Source of the DNA: RGIG4608 sp051867875
GTDB lineage: Bacteria; Bacillota; Clostridia; Oscillospirales; CAG-272
Assembly (NCBI GenBank): GCA_051867875.1
Contig: JBJDZG010000007.1
Coordinates: forward strand, 1-64,000
Length of the DNA: 64,000 nt
Direction of reading: 5' to 3'
This document shows positions 41,912 to 51,913 of the stretch, in pieces. The notes beneath the pieces are model-generated. The model searched no databases, had not been told where the DNA came from, and saw only the letters and a program-made list of their open reading frames with translations. Numbering within the stretch: position 1 is the first letter of the stretch; each line of letters starts with the position of its first letter. Position numbers and translations under genes: made by a program.

Positions 41912-43405
41912 TTGAATAACACGAAGAACAATTTTGGATTTTCACACAAAAGCGGAATACTCATGCCCGTAAGCTCGCTTCCGTCTGAGTACGGCATCGG
42001 CGATTTCGGCAAATGTGCTTTCGAATTTGTTGATTTTTTGGACGAAACCGCGCAGAAATGCTGGCAGGTTTTGCCCCTTAACCCCACGTCCTACGGCGAT
42101 AGCCCCTATCAGTCCCCCGCGGCTTGTGCAGGCAACCCGTATTTCATCTCTCTCGAGCTTCTTTACGAGCAGGGCTTGCTTACCGAAGGCGAGCTTGAAG
42201 GCGCGAAACGCGAACAGGGCAGAATCAATTACGGAAGACTCTTTAACGAAAGATACGCTATGCTCCGCAAGGCGTTTGCACGCTTTTCGCCTGATGAAGA
42301 GTATGAAGCGTTCTGCGCAAAGAACGCGCTTTGGCTCGACGATTACGCACTCTTTATGGCTCTTAAGGTTCACTACAATTTCTCACAGTGGACGCTTTGG
42401 GCAGAGGAGCACAGAGATGCCTCAAAGGCTCGCACTCACGCAGATGAGTTTGAGAGCGAGATGAATTTCTGGAAGTGGATTCAGTTTGAATTTATGAGAG
42501 AGTGGAAGGCAGTGGTTGACTACGCTCATACTAAAAATATCACGATTATCGGTGATATGCCCATCTACGTTGCACACGACAGCGTTGACGTCTGGAGCGA
42601 GCCCGAGCAGTTCTTGCTCGACGAGCATTACAATCCCACGATAGTTGCGGGCTGTCCTCCCGACGGATTTTCTCCCGACGGTCAGCTTTGGGGCAACCCA
42701 ATTTATAATTACAAGCTTATGGCTGAACAGGACTTCGCTTGGTGGGTAAAGCGCGCAAGAGCGAACTTCGAGCTTTACGATATCATAAGAATTGACCATT
42801 TCAGAGGCTTCTCAAGCTATTACGCTATCCCCGCAGGCGACAGCACCGCGAGAAACGGCAAGTGGATTGAGGGCCCCGGAATTGCTCTTTTCGAAGCGAT
42901 AGACAAGGCGCTCCCGGACTCCAAGATTATTGCAGAGGACCTCGGTTTTATTACTGAGGACGTAGTTGAGCTCCTCGAACAGACGGGTTATCCCGGAATG
43001 AAGATGCTTCACTTTGCGTTCTACGACGAGGAGAGTGAGTATCTTCCGAGAAATTATCCTGACAGTAACTGTATCGTATATTCGGCTTCTCATGACTCCG
43101 ACTGCTCTTATACTTGGTACTATAACCTTGAGGGCGAGGCTCTTGAACGCTTCAGAGAAGAGTGTCCCCGCCGTGTCGAGCAGACTCCTGTCGAAGCACT
43201 TATCGAGTTCGCCATGACGAGCATCGCAGACCTTGCGATGGTTCCCATCATGGACTATCTCGAACTTACTAACAAAGAGGGAAGAATCAATACCCCCGCA
43301 GTAGCAGAGGGCAACTGGTCATTCAGAGTGAGCCCCGACTACGCAACGGATAAGCTTAAAGCAAAGATTCTCGACGTTACGACGAGAACTTCCCGTGCCA
43401 AATAA
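41912..43405 (+). CDS. malQ: 4-alpha-glucanotransferase, GH77 (TTG start)
   Basis: A 497-residue cytoplasmic enzyme that moves maltodextrin units between chains and frees glucose. SGILMPVSSLPSEYGIGDFG and PTSYGDSPYQSPAACAGNPYFI are GH77 family stretches. RIDHFRGFSSYYAIP contains the catalytic Asp, IIAEDLGFIT the acid/base Glu, and SASHDSD (family HD/HDN region) the third carboxylate. The first codon is TTG 41912, with AAGAAAGGA 8 nt upstream; no ATG fits. It is followed 42 nt later by pulA with no terminator, so one operon is likely. Confidence 0.94.
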   Translation: MNNTKNNFGFSHKSGILMPVSSLPSEYGIGDFGKCAFEFVDFLDETAQKCWQVLPLNPTSYGDSPYQSPAACAGNPYFISLELLYEQGLLTEGELEGAKREQGRINYGRLFNERYAMLRKAFARFSPDEEYEAFCAKNALWLDDYALFMALKVHYNFSQWTLWAEEHRDASKARTHADEFESEMNFWKWIQFEFMREWKAVVDYAHTKNITIIGDMPIYVAHDSVDVWSEPEQFLLDEHYNPTIVAGCPPDGFSPDGQLWGNPIYNYKLMAEQDFAWWVKRARANFELYDIIRIDHFRGFSSYYAIPAGDSTARNGKWIEGPGIALFEAIDKALPDSKIIAEDLGFITEDVVELLEQTGYPGMKMLHFAFYDEESEYLPRNYPDSNCIVYSASHDSDCSYTWYYNLEGEALERFREECPRRVEQTPVEALIEFAMTSIADLAMVPIMDYLELTNKEGRINTPAVAEGNWSFRVSPDYATDKLKAKILDVTTRTSRAK

Positions 43406-43447
43406 TTGCAGTAGGTAATTACAATACATAAATGAAAGGATTTTGAT

Positions 43448-46123
43448 ATGAAAAAAGCTTTAATCAGAAACTTATCACTCGCTATCCTCGTTTGTATGTT
43501 GTTCGGTATTTTCACAACCTCTTGTGAATCGTTGTTCCCGACGAATACGACGACAACGACAACTACGGGCGGTAGCGGTGGCTACGTTCCTCCCGAGGAC
43601 GAGTACACTATTCCCAAGGAAGAGGGTATGAAACAGCTTACTCTCTACTTCAATCACAGCAGCGGAAACTACGAAAAGTCGGATATCTGGATTTGGTATG
43701 ACGACGTAGTGGGACAGGGCTACCTTATGCACGAGTGCGAATACGGCGCAAAGGTCGTAATCAACGTACCCGACACTATTACCGAGGTTGGATTTATCGT
43801 TCGCCGTGACTGCTCCGAGCCCGGCGGAACTTCTTGGGGAACTTGTATTAAGGACACGAGCGAAGACCGTTTTGCAGTCCTTGAAGGCGATGAAACGTTC
43901 ATCTTCTTAAAGAGCGGAGACACAAATCAATACAGAAGCACTGATGGTGGTAGAACATTGGAAATTATTAAGAAAATAAATATTGCGGGAATCGTGGATT
44001 TCCATACAATCAAATACAGCATCAATCCCAAGGTTAAGATTGAAAACTATGACGACATAAAACTTTGGGAAGGCGATAAACAGCTTACAATCCTGAGCAT
44101 CTCTTCAATGGGCAAGGTTTCCACTACGGGTAAGCTTGAAATCGAAGAGGGGCTTGAGCTTAATAAGGCATACAGACTTGAAATCGCAGGCTACGGCGAA
44201 ATCGAGGTAGTACCTACCGACATTTTCGACAGCGATATCTTTGCCGAGCTTTATCACTACGACGGAGATGACCTCGGCTCCTATATCCACGGCGACAGCA
44301 CAACCTTTAAGGTATGGGCTCCCACAGCTTCAAAGGTAGTTCTTAACCTTTACGAATCCGGACACGAGGGCGAATCCTACAAGGACGTTGAGATGAAACT
44401 CGGCGATAAGGGCGTTTGGGAACACACCGAAGCAGGCGTTGGACACGGAACGTACTACACCTACACCGTAACGACGAGCGTAGGTACTCAGGTTGCAACT
44501 GACCCCTACGGAAAGTCCGCAGGTCTTAACGGTAACAGAACAATGGTTATCGACCTTGATCTCACAGACCCCGAGGGCTGGAAAGAGGACGGTTTCTCAA
44601 CGGGCATCAAGTCCTATTCCGAGGCGTTCGTTTGGGAAGTGCACGTTCGTGATTTCAGCAATTTGATTGAAGATTCTCAGTATAAGGGCAAGTATCTTGC
44701 CTTCACCGAAACAGGTCTTACAAACGAAGCGGGTATTCCCGTAGGTGTTGATTACCTTAAAGCACTCGGCGTAACCCACGTTCACCTTCTTCCCGTATAC
44801 GACTATGCAACGGTTGACGAAGCACACCCCGACGAAATGTTCAACTGGGGATATGACCCCAAAAACTATAACGTTCCCGAGGGAAGTTACAGCACAGACC
44901 CCTATAACGGTGAAGTAAGAGTAAGAGAGTACAAGCAGATGGTGCAGGCGCTCCACGCGGCAGGCATCGGCGTAGTTATGGACGTTGTTTACAACCACAC
45001 CTATGACGCTAACAGCTCTTTCAATAAGATAGTTCCTTACTACTATTACAGATACACTAATACGGGCGCTAATTCCAGCGCGAGCGGCTGCGGTAACGAT
45101 ACGGCATCCGAGCGTTATATGTTCGGTAAGTTCATGGTAGACAGCACGAGCTACTGGATAGAGGAATACGACCTTGACGGCTTGCGTTTTGACCTTATGG
45201 GACTTCACGACCTCGAAACCATGAAGAAGGTAGAGGCAGGCGTTCACGCAATCAACCCCGAGGCTATTATCTACGGCGAGGGCTGGACGATGGGTTCAAC
45301 TATCGACGGTACACCTCAGGCTAACCAGGGCAATATCAGCCAGATTAAGCCCACGAACGGCGCTATCGGTTCTATCGCAGTATTCAGCGACGCTATGCGT
45401 GACGGTCTTAAGGGAAGCACGTTTGACGTTAAATCTCAGGGCTATATCAACGGTTCTGCCGTTGCAAGCGTAAATAAGATTAAGTTTGGACTTATGGGCG
45501 GTACTATCGGCGGCGGCGTAGGCTGGCAGGTACAGAACTCGATGGTAGTTAACTATATGAGTGCTCACGATAACAACACTCTTTGGGATAAGCTCACACT
45601 TGCGAACGGCGACAAATCCGTTGAAGACAGACTTAAGATGAACCGTCTCGGCGCGGCTATTCTCTTCGTTTCTAAGGGTATCGTATTCGTTCAGGCGGGA
45701 GAAGAAATGCTCCGTTCCAAGCCGAGAGAGGACGGAACGTTTGACGAAAACAGCTATAAGTCAAGCGACGAGATTAACAACATCAAGTGGGAAAATCTCA
45801 CACCCGACTCCAACGAGTACAAGATGATGCAGTATTACGCAGGTCTTGCCGCTATGAGAAGCGAATACAGCGTGTTCTCCGACCCTGACGCTTATATCGA
45901 AATTACGGATATAAGTAATCAGGGCGCGCTTCAAGTATATATGAAGAACGCTGACGGCGAAGCTATGGTAATCATCAATCCGAGCACGTACGCTGCAAGA
46001 TATACACTTGATGGCGACTGGAACCTTGTCGGAACTCTTGAAGTTTCCGGTACCAAGACTATCGATACAAAGACAAGCGGCACCTACTACGTAGGAAATG
46101 ACGTTCTTATCTTCGTAAGATAA
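43448..46123 (+). CDS. pulA: Type I pullulanase lipoprotein (CBM41-CBM48-GH13)
   Basis: An 891-residue surface debranching enzyme that hydrolyses alpha-1,6 bonds in pullulan, starch and dextrins. A lipoprotein signal ends with Cys26 (FTTSC). A Thr-rich linker, then about residues 55-165 form a CBM41-like starch-binding domain (QLTLYFNHSSGNYEKSDIWI). A CBM48 domain follows at about 275-370 (STTFKVWAPTASKVVL). The GH13 domain has FNWGYDPKNYN (YNWGYDP-type motif), VMDVVYNHTYD, LRFDLMGLHD (nucleophile), IYGEGWTMG (acid/base) and MSAHDNNTLW. Maltodextrins freed here could be imported and used by MalQ and GlgP. Confidence 0.95.
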   Translation: MKKALIRNLSLAILVCMLFGIFTTSCESLFPTNTTTTTTTGGSGGYVPPEDEYTIPKEEGMKQLTLYFNHSSGNYEKSDIWIWYDDVVGQGYLMHECEYGAKVVINVPDTITEVGFIVRRDCSEPGGTSWGTCIKDTSEDRFAVLEGDETFIFLKSGDTNQYRSTDGGRTLEIIKKINIAGIVDFHTIKYSINPKVKIENYDDIKLWEGDKQLTILSISSMGKVSTTGKLEIEEGLELNKAYRLEIAGYGEIEVVPTDIFDSDIFAELYHYDGDDLGSYIHGDSTTFKVWAPTASKVVLNLYESGHEGESYKDVEMKLGDKGVWEHTEAGVGHGTYYTYTVTTSVGTQVATDPYGKSAGLNGNRTMVIDLDLTDPEGWKEDGFSTGIKSYSEAFVWEVHVRDFSNLIEDSQYKGKYLAFTETGLTNEAGIPVGVDYLKALGVTHVHLLPVYDYATVDEAHPDEMFNWGYDPKNYNVPEGSYSTDPYNGEVRVREYKQMVQALHAAGIGVVMDVVYNHTYDANSSFNKIVPYYYYRYTNTGANSSASGCGNDTASERYMFGKFMVDSTSYWIEEYDLDGLRFDLMGLHDLETMKKVEAGVHAINPEAIIYGEGWTMGSTIDGTPQANQGNISQIKPTNGAIGSIAVFSDAMRDGLKGSTFDVKSQGYINGSAVASVNKIKFGLMGGTIGGGVGWQVQNSMVVNYMSAHDNNTLWDKLTLANGDKSVEDRLKMNRLGAAILFVSKGIVFVQAGEEMLRSKPREDGTFDENSYKSSDEINNIKWENLTPDSNEYKMMQYYAGLAAMRSEYSVFSDPDAYIEITDISNQGALQVYMKNADGEAMVIINPSTYAARYTLDGDWNLVGTLEVSGTKTIDTKTSGTYYVGNDVLIFVR

Positions 46124-46141
46124 TGATTCAATGATAAAATT

Positions 46142-46180
46142 TGCCCCACTCCGCTATCGGCGGAGCGGGGCACTTTTTTT
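46142..46180 (+). terminator. Terminator of malQ-pulA
   Basis: TGCCCCACTCCGC pairs with GCGGAGCGGGGCA with one mismatch around TATCG, followed by CTTTTTTT. Confidence 0.88.
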
Positions 46181-46213
46181 CTTTCAACATATTAACCAAA
46201 AAAACGGCAATAA

Positions 46214-46285
46214 ATTGTGCAAATGGGCAAATTTGGGAAAAATGTTTTTATTATGTTGACAAATGGCTTCCATAAGGTTTATTAT
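46214..46285 (+). promoter_or_regulatory. Promoter of the 46366 lipoprotein gene with ATTGTGCAA element
   Basis: ATTGTGCAAATGGGCAAAT begins at 46214; TTGACA is at 46256-46261, exactly 42 nt downstream. The -10 is less certain: TATTAT at 46280-46285 (18-nt spacer) is followed by further TATAAT words at 46286 and 46291. The second half-site seen in other copies is degenerate here (TAACCAA at 46193). Confidence 0.7.
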
Positions 46286-46365
46286 TATAATATAATTATG
46301 TCTAACTGTATCTTTTTGCGGGCGGACATAAAAATGGGCCATTAAATTTTTGGAAGGAGAATACC

Positions 46366-49300
46366 ATGACAAAACATTTAAGAATTATCATGCTTGTATT
46401 AGCTCTCATTCTTACTTTGTCTGCGCTTTCGAGCTGTGAATTAGGCAACCTCGGCGCCGGCGGAATGTTTGATTCCGTTACGGACGTAATAATCGCAGTA
46501 AAAGACAAAGTCAAAGATAAGGTTGAAGAAATAATCAAGCCCGACGTTCCCGACATTCCTGCGGAATGTGAGCACGTTTGGTACGTACCTACTTGTACCG
46601 AACCCCAGACCTGCTCCGTTTGCGGCGAAACAAAGGGAGATGCACTCGGACACACGGCAGTAGTTGACGGGGCAGTTGAGGTTACCTGTACAACCGACGG
46701 TAAGAGCGAAGGCTCTCATTGTTCGGTCTGCGGCGAAGTTCTCGTCGCTCAACAGATTACACCCGCACTCGGACACGACAAGACTGAAACCGTAGTCAAA
46801 GAGCCCACCTGCGAAGAAGCGGGCGAAAAGAGCGTATCTTGTTCAAGATGCGATTTCAGCCACACCGAGGAAATCGCTCCTTTGGGACATACGTTTTCAG
46901 ATGTAGTTACAGCCCCCAACTGTACTGAAGGCGGTTATACAACTCATACTTGTACGTCTTGCGGATACATCTACACAGACGCTTACACAAAGCCACTCGG
47001 TCATACTTACGAGAGAGTTGTAACGACTGAACCTACTTGCACAGAGGAAGGAGTTGCAACATTTACGTGTCATTGCGGACATTCTTATACAGAGCCTGTT
47101 CCCGCTACCGGACATACGTATACCTCAGTAGTAACTGCTCCTACTTGTACGGAACAGGGTTACACGACATATACTTGCCATTGCGGACATAGCTACAAAG
47201 ACGATTATGTAAACGCAACGGGACACACGAAACAGAACGCAACCTGCACGGAAGCAGGCACTTGTTCTGTTTGCCATGCAGAACTTGAAGCTGCTCTCGG
47301 TCATACCGAAGTCATTGATGCGGCAGTGGCACCTACTTGCACAAAAACCGGTCTTACAGAGGGCAAGCACTGCGAAAGATGCGGTGAGGTTCTCGTAGTA
47401 CAGCAAACGGTTGACGCTCTCGGTCATACCGAGGTCGTAGACGCAAGGGTAGAACCCACATGCACGGAAACAGGACTTACAGAGGGTAAGCATTGCTCCG
47501 TCTGCGGAGAAGTTCTCTTAAATCAGGTAGTAATCCCTGCAAATGGACATACCTACACCGACGCAGTAACGACCGTTCCCACATGCACGGAAAAGGGAAC
47601 GAGAACGTTTACCTGCCATTGCGGAGATACGTATACCGAGGACATCGCTCCTACGGGACATAACTATACAGAATCAGTAGTAGCTCCCACCTGCACAGCC
47701 GACGGATACACACTCCACAGCTGTACCAACGAGGGTTGCGGATACTCATACAGAGATAATTACGTTGACGCTACGGGACATACGTATAATGAAACAGTAG
47801 TACCCCCCACTTGCACGGAAATGGGCTATACGCTTCATAGCTGTGCGTGCGGACATTCCTATAAGGATAACTACGTTCCCGCTGAACACGAGTTTACAGA
47901 CGCGGTAAAAGCTCCTACCTGCACGGAAGAGGGTTATACGACTCATACCTGCTCCGTTTGCGGTTACAAGACTGTTGATTCGTTTGTACCTGCTCTCGGA
48001 CATACCGAAGTAGTTGACGAAGCAGTAGCTCCTACTTGTACGGCAACAGGTCTTACAGAGGGTAAGCATTGTTCCGTATGCGGAGAAGTTCTCGTAGCAC
48101 AGCAAACGGTTGACGCTCTCGGTCATACCGAGGTCGTAGACGCAAGGGTAGAACCCACATGTACGGAAACAGGACTTACAGAGGGTAAGCATTGCTCCGT
48201 ATGCGGAGAAGTTCTCGTAGCACAGACGGTGGTTGACGCACTCGGTCATACCGAAGTAGTTGACGAAGCGGTAGCTCCCACTTGTACGTCAACAGGTCTT
48301 ACAGAGGGTAAGCATTGCTCCGTTTGCCACGAAGTTCTCGTAGAGCAGACAGAGGTTCCCATGATACCTCATACGTATACTGACGAAAACGACACGACTT
48401 GCAACGAATGCGGATACGTAAGAGATTGCAAGCACCTCGATACGGTAATTGTACCCGGTACACCTGCAACTTGCACGTCAGCAGGTCTTACAGACGGCGA
48501 AAAGTGCAAATACTGCGGCGAAATCGTAGTAGCCCAGAATCCTATTGATGCTCTCGGACACGACCTTACACATCACGAAGAAAAAGTTCCGACTTGCACG
48601 GAAAAAGGCTGGGAAGCATACGATACGTGCAGCCGCTGTGATTATTCAACATACAAAGAGCTTGCAGCTCTCGGTCATACCGAGGTCGTAGACGCAAGGG
48701 TAGAACCCACATGTACGGAAAAAGGACTTACAGAGGGTAAGCACTGCTCCGTTTGTAATGCGGTTCTCGTAGAACAGACAGAAATCCCCGCTACCGGACA
48801 CAATTTGACCGAATGGACGGTAGAAAAAGCACCTACCTGCGAAGAGAAAGGCTCTAAAACCCGTCATTGTCAAAATGAAGGCTGTGCTTATAATGAAACC
48901 GAAGTAATCGAAGCTCTCGGACACACGTACGAGGACTATGCAGCAAAAGCTCCTACTTGTACGGAAGATGGTTGGGACGCATATAAAGTATGTAGCGTTT
49001 GCCATCATTCTACAAAGACGGTAATTGATGCTCTCGGACACGACCTTACACATCACGAAGCAAAAGCTCCGACTTGCACGGAGATAGGCTGGGAAGCATA
49101 CGATACGTGCAGCCGTTGCGGATATACAACTTACGCAGAACTCTCAGCTCTCGGACACGATTTGGAATCTCACGAGGATAAGACACCCACTTGTGTAGAA
49201 ACAGGTTGGGAAGCTTACGAAACTTGTAAGCGCGAGGGTTGCACTTATTCCACAAAGGTTGAACTTCCGATTAATCCCGAAAATCACTCATGGAATGAGC

Positions 49301-51579
49301 CCGACACAGACTGTACGACACCTACAACCTGTAAGCTCTGCGGTGCGGAAAAATCAGGCTCTGCCGAAAGCTCACATATTTGGGGCGAATGGCAGACGTT
49401 GACCAACTCCACTTGCACAGCAGAGGGAACTAAGGTTCGCTACTGTACAAACTCCGAATGTCAGTGCAAAGAAAACGGAGTAATAGAAAAGAAAGAACAT
49501 GATTGGAATGATGCAACCTGCACCTCTCCCAAGACATGTAAGAACTGTGAGACAACAGATGGCGAAGCTCTCGGACATACTTGGGTAGAGGCAACATATA
49601 CCGACCCCAAGACTTGCTCGGTATGCGGTGCAACAGAGGGCGAGCCCCTTCCTTGCACACATAATATTTCGTTCAGAGGTTCGTTTAACGGTTGGAATAA
49701 CAGCTCTCTTGATGAAAAATGGATGCTTGTTCCGAGCGAAGACAGAAACACTTGGACAAAGACCGTTACTTTCACCCAAAAGGTAGAATTTAAGCTCTGT
49801 AATGAGGTGGACGGAAGTTGGATAAATGCTAACGGCGTCGATGCCAATACCGAACTTGAACCCGGTACGTACTCCTTCACGTATTACGTAGATACCAACG
49901 TTTTGCAGTGGACTTACGAATTTGCAACCGAAGTATACTTCAAGCCCAATGGTAACTGGATAGCTGACGGTGCGCGCTTTGCGGTATACTTCTTTGGAAA
50001 CGGTGAGGCTTGGGCAGACTTGGTTTATGATGCGGAAACAGGACTTTACAGATGTGATGTTCCCGAGGGATATACAAGTATGATTTTCTGCAGAATGAAT
50101 CCTTCGAATCCCGCAAACGGTTGGGATACAGTATGGAATCAAAGCAATAACCTTACAGTTCCCGACAAGCATTTCAATCTTTACACAGTTGCCGACGATG
50201 CTTGGAGTTACGGCGGCGGAACATGGTCTCACGGTACGCACGAGTGGAACACTGTAACCGTTGAGGCAACTTGCACGGAAAAAGGTTCGATTGATTCAAC
50301 TTGTGAGTATTGTGAAGCAACAAAGCACCTTGATATTGAAGAACTCGGACACGACATGGTAGAAACTGGCAGAGTCGACGCTACTTGCACGGCAGATGGT
50401 TCGATAAATAAATCCTGCACACGTTGTTTCGCAACAAGCTCCGAACCAATCCCCGCAGGACACAAGTTTGAAAACGGTGCTTGTACTGTGTGCGGAGAGG
50501 TTGAATATTATACAGCTTACTCCGGTATAGTATCGGTTGAATACAATGGCAAAACATACTACTTTGGAGCCATAGGTCCCAATAATGACAGAGTTCTCGC
50601 TGTTACCGATAGTAATTCCGCTGCTGTTGTAACGTTTGAATTGGGCAGCGACGGAAAGTCTGCAAAGATTAAGGTCGGCGAAACGTATATAGCTCCTCCT
50701 TCCGGCGACACCAGTAAATTGCAAGAGGGAGAATATGTTTGGGCTTATACTCAAAACGATGATGGTACTTACACATTCAAAGGACAGGGAGCGGATACCA
50801 CAACGCTTGCTTTGAATGGCAATTCTCCTATGTTCCGTTCTTATATGAATAGCACTATTTCCCAAAATCCCGCTTCTTATCCAACAAAATTCAAGCTTGT
50901 ACCCGTACACGAGCACATTTTTGAAGGGGCTACTTGCACTAAACTCGGAAATTGCACGATATGCGGTGTACAAGGCGGAGAAAAATTAGCACATACTCCG
51001 GATAAGGAAGCTACTTGTACCGAAGATTCAATTTGCACGGAATGTGGAGCAATCATTGAGAAAGCGACCGGACACAGCTATGTTGACGGCACTTGCGAAC
51101 GTTGTGGTGCAACAGAATCCACGGGAAGCGAGGGAGGAGATAATACCGAAACTAAGCAGACAACGCTTACATACAATGTTAAAGAAATGGCAGAAGCAGG
51201 CTCATGGACAACCGGCAACAAGCCTTTTTCGAATAACGTTTTTGAACTTGACAACAATATTAAAATGACTTTATCCGCTTCTGATACCAACACAGGCAAG
51301 TATTATTCATCTGGTTATGAGATTCGCATCTATCAAACGGGTACTCCTTCGATCACAATTACTGCCGAAACTGGATATGTCATTAAATCCGTTAAGATTA
51401 CTTATAGCATAAGTAATAGCGGAGTATTGACTTTGGGTACAACTAATATTAGCTCTGGAACATCGGTTGATGTTGACGCAAGTTCCATCACATTTGGCGT
51501 TGGTAATACAAGCACCAAAACAAACGGTCAAGTTAAAATCACAGAAATCGAAGTTGTTTACGAGTCTGTTACCGAGTAA
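46366..51579 (+). CDS. Giant surface lipoprotein with ~31 Cys/His repeats and glycan-binding modules
   Basis: A 1737-residue lipoprotein (LSSC, Cys24). About 27 repeats fill residues 60-1095; a typical one reads APTCTETGLTEGKHCSVCGE, then about 13 residues to GHT. Each has C, C-x2-C and a GH histidine, which could bind metal or form disulphides. Residues ~1100-1185 (FRGSFNGWNN) and ~1188-1290 (VYFKPNGNWIADGARFAVYF) are beta-sandwich modules of the type found in starch-binding proteins. Two more repeats, a ~120-residue beta domain, two further repeats and a C-terminal beta domain (~1603-1737) follow. No catalytic motif, LPXTG or dockerin is seen. It probably extends binding modules from the cell surface. 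Confidence 0.85.
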   Translation: MTKHLRIIMLVLALILTLSALSSCELGNLGAGGMFDSVTDVIIAVKDKVKDKVEEIIKPDVPDIPAECEHVWYVPTCTEPQTCSVCGETKGDALGHTAVVDGAVEVTCTTDGKSEGSHCSVCGEVLVAQQITPALGHDKTETVVKEPTCEEAGEKSVSCSRCDFSHTEEIAPLGHTFSDVVTAPNCTEGGYTTHTCTSCGYIYTDAYTKPLGHTYERVVTTEPTCTEEGVATFTCHCGHSYTEPVPATGHTYTSVVTAPTCTEQGYTTYTCHCGHSYKDDYVNATGHTKQNATCTEAGTCSVCHAELEAALGHTEVIDAAVAPTCTKTGLTEGKHCERCGEVLVVQQTVDALGHTEVVDARVEPTCTETGLTEGKHCSVCGEVLLNQVVIPANGHTYTDAVTTVPTCTEKGTRTFTCHCGDTYTEDIAPTGHNYTESVVAPTCTADGYTLHSCTNEGCGYSYRDNYVDATGHTYNETVVPPTCTEMGYTLHSCACGHSYKDNYVPAEHEFTDAVKAPTCTEEGYTTHTCSVCGYKTVDSFVPALGHTEVVDEAVAPTCTATGLTEGKHCSVCGEVLVAQQTVDALGHTEVVDARVEPTCTETGLTEGKHCSVCGEVLVAQTVVDALGHTEVVDEAVAPTCTSTGLTEGKHCSVCHEVLVEQTEVPMIPHTYTDENDTTCNECGYVRDCKHLDTVIVPGTPATCTSAGLTDGEKCKYCGEIVVAQNPIDALGHDLTHHEEKVPTCTEKGWEAYDTCSRCDYSTYKELAALGHTEVVDARVEPTCTEKGLTEGKHCSVCNAVLVEQTEIPATGHNLTEWTVEKAPTCEEKGSKTRHCQNEGCAYNETEVIEALGHTYEDYAAKAPTCTEDGWDAYKVCSVCHHSTKTVIDALGHDLTHHEAKAPTCTEIGWEAYDTCSRCGYTTYAELSALGHDLESHEDKTPTCVETGWEAYETCKREGCTYSTKVELPINPENHSWNEPDTDCTTPTTCKLCGAEKSGSAESSHIWGEWQTLTNSTCTAEGTKVRYCTNSECQCKENGVIEKKEHDWNDATCTSPKTCKNCETTDGEALGHTWVEATYTDPKTCSVCGATEGEPLPCTHNISFRGSFNGWNNSSLDEKWMLVPSEDRNTWTKTVTFTQKVEFKLCNEVDGSWINANGVDANTELEPGTYSFTYYVDTNVLQWTYEFATEVYFKPNGNWIADGARFAVYFFGNGEAWADLVYDAETGLYRCDVPEGYTSMIFCRMNPSNPANGWDTVWNQSNNLTVPDKHFNLYTVADDAWSYGGGTWSHGTHEWNTVTVEATCTEKGSIDSTCEYCEATKHLDIEELGHDMVETGRVDATCTADGSINKSCTRCFATSSEPIPAGHKFENGACTVCGEVEYYTAYSGIVSVEYNGKTYYFGAIGPNNDRVLAVTDSNSAAVVTFELGSDGKSAKIKVGETYIAPPSGDTSKLQEGEYVWAYTQNDDGTYTFKGQGADTTTLALNGNSPMFRSYMNSTISQNPASYPTKFKLVPVHEHIFEGATCTKLGNCTICGVQGGEKLAHTPDKEATCTEDSICTECGAIIEKATGHSYVDGTCERCGATESTGSEGGDNTETKQTTLTYNVKEMAEAGSWTTGNKPFSNNVFELDNNIKMTLSASDTNTGKYYSSGYEIRIYQTGTPSITITAETGYVIKSVKITYSISNSGVLTLGTTNISSGTSVDVDASSITFGVGNTSTKTNGQVKITEIEVVYESVTE

Positions 51580-51616
51580 TTTCAATTACAGTATAGATTT
51601 GACTAAATTACAATTT

Positions 51617-51645
51617 AAGGGCGAGGTTTTTCCTCGCCCTTTTAT
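51617..51645 (+). terminator. Terminator of the 46366 gene
   Basis: AAGGGCGAGG pairs with CCTCGCCCTT around TTTTT, then TTATTT. The following ~145 nt up to the next operator show no gene. Confidence 0.88.
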
Positions 51646-51729
51646 TTACAACCCATTTAACAATATTTGCTATTTAAGTGTTCGGGATTTTTTACTTTTG
51701 AAAGGAAAATTCACACCCCATTGACACTT

Positions 51730-51822
51730 TGTACAAAAGCACGGAAAATAAATTGTGCAATAGGGAAAACTTTGTTAAAATTTCACAAATATGTTGACAA
51801 TGGTAAATATTAGATTTATAAT
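51730..51822 (+). promoter_or_regulatory. Promoter of the 51914 lipoprotein gene with ATTGTGCAA element
   Basis: ATTGTGCAATAGGGAAAAC begins at 51752; TTGACA (51794-51799) is exactly 42 nt downstream, with a 17-nt spacer to TATAAT (51817-51822). TGTACAA at 51730 may be the upstream half-site, at 23 rather than 22 nt. A ~80-nt leader follows. Confidence 0.8.
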
Positions 51823-51913
51823 TATATAGAAGCAGTACACAAGCGAATTAAATTGGCTTATTTACTCTTTCTGCCGAAAGGCAAAACTAAAATTTTTTCA
51901 AAGGAGAAGATAT

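Noticed and set aside
46366..49660. Multihaem cytochrome (CxxCH motifs such as CSVCHAEL, CSVCHEVL and CSVCHHST)
   Set aside because: Only a few of the ~31 CxxC pairs are followed by His; most read CxxCG, so haem attachment is not the common function.
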